This document shows, piece after piece, positions 63,044 to 64,000 of a stretch of DNA of 64,000 nucleotides; the stretch's first letter is position 1, and each line of letters begins with the position of its first letter. The notes beneath the pieces were generated by a model that ran no database searches, was not told the origin of the DNA, and saw nothing but the letters and a program-made list of their open reading frames with translations. Source of the DNA: Granulicella sp. (GTDB lineage: Bacteria; Acidobacteriota; Terriglobia; Terriglobales; Acidobacteriaceae); the NCBI GenBank assembly GCA_025357875.1, contig JANYLK010000180.1, positions 23,985 to 87,984 on the forward strand, given 5' to 3'. The translations under genes and the position numbers were made by a program.

Positions 63044-64000
<957 letters not shown>

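Overview
The window reads as a chromosomal segment of an acidobacterium, most likely class Terriglobia (Acidobacteriaceae-like). This is inferred from the high GC content, several VWFA-related secreted proteins of the acidobacterial type, a TonB receptor with an N-terminal carboxypeptidase-regulatory domain, a short PEP-CTERM protein, and a hopanoid gene set (hpnJ, hpnC, hpnD, hpnE) close to the F1 ATP synthase genes. No rRNA, tRNA, CRISPR array or intact transposase was seen.

Layout. 0-6.3 kb: the 3' end of uvrA, a heavily decayed secreted metallohydrolase-like pseudogene, an Flp-type pilin, and a TPR protein followed by two small, probably related secreted proteins. 6.3-10 kb: a stub of a TonB receptor C-terminus, an ABC ATPase, a GT-C type membrane protein and a DlgD-like dehydrogenase. 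10-12.3 kb: two overlapping VWA-domain genes. 12.6-19.6 kb: DUF1015, an amidase-GerMN-murI operon, EVE, a GGDEF cyclase, fabI and DinB. 19.6-26.3 kb: an amidohydrolase, a small DUF6582-like protein, a PEP-CTERM protein with a candidate sigma-54 promoter, gene debris, an ABC-F protein, a zinc-ribbon protein and a lone receiver domain. 26.4-32 kb: a two-gene ABC importer lacking a binding protein, a PagL-like deacylase, purQ and a CpsB-type phosphatase. 32-36.3 kb: an SDR, a secreted carboxypeptidase-regulatory-like protein, and groES-groEL behind a CIRCE operator. 36.4-41.4 kb: a membrane protein, a secreted protein, a VWA-like protein and a btuB-like receptor under a cobalamin riboswitch. 41.4-49.9 kb: a broken class I isoprenoid synthase-like gene, a quinone oxidoreductase, recJ, an HlyD-TolC pair and a half-size DMT pair. 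50-56 kb: PH-domain and DUF3574 genes, hpnJ, a flavin reductase, a gene whose ORF runs antisense through the reductase, vapBC and a DUF2975-HTH module. 56-64 kb: three 23-bp-phased boxes, mlaFE, a dehydrogenase-hpnC-hpnD-hpnE operon, atpC and the 3' part of atpD.

The shared theme is the cell envelope: squalene/hopanoid synthesis and tailoring, lipid transport (Mla), lipid A deacylation, peptidoglycan (MurI, amidase), fatty acid synthesis (FabI) and outer-membrane uptake of cobalamin. The same 64 kb holds several gene remnants (metallohydrolase, TonB receptor stub, isoprenoid synthase-like gene, a truncated secreted protein and a fragment beside it), so active gene loss is visible.

The observations I rate highest are the cobalamin riboswitch that assigns a function to the receptor, the dehydrogenase translationally coupled to hpnCDE, the candidate -24/-12 promoter of the PEP-CTERM gene, the palindrome before the DUF2975-HTH pair, the 23-bp-phased GGGTGGCGG boxes and the isoprenoid synthase-like pseudogene. 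I did not find a clearly unprecedented multi-gene system.
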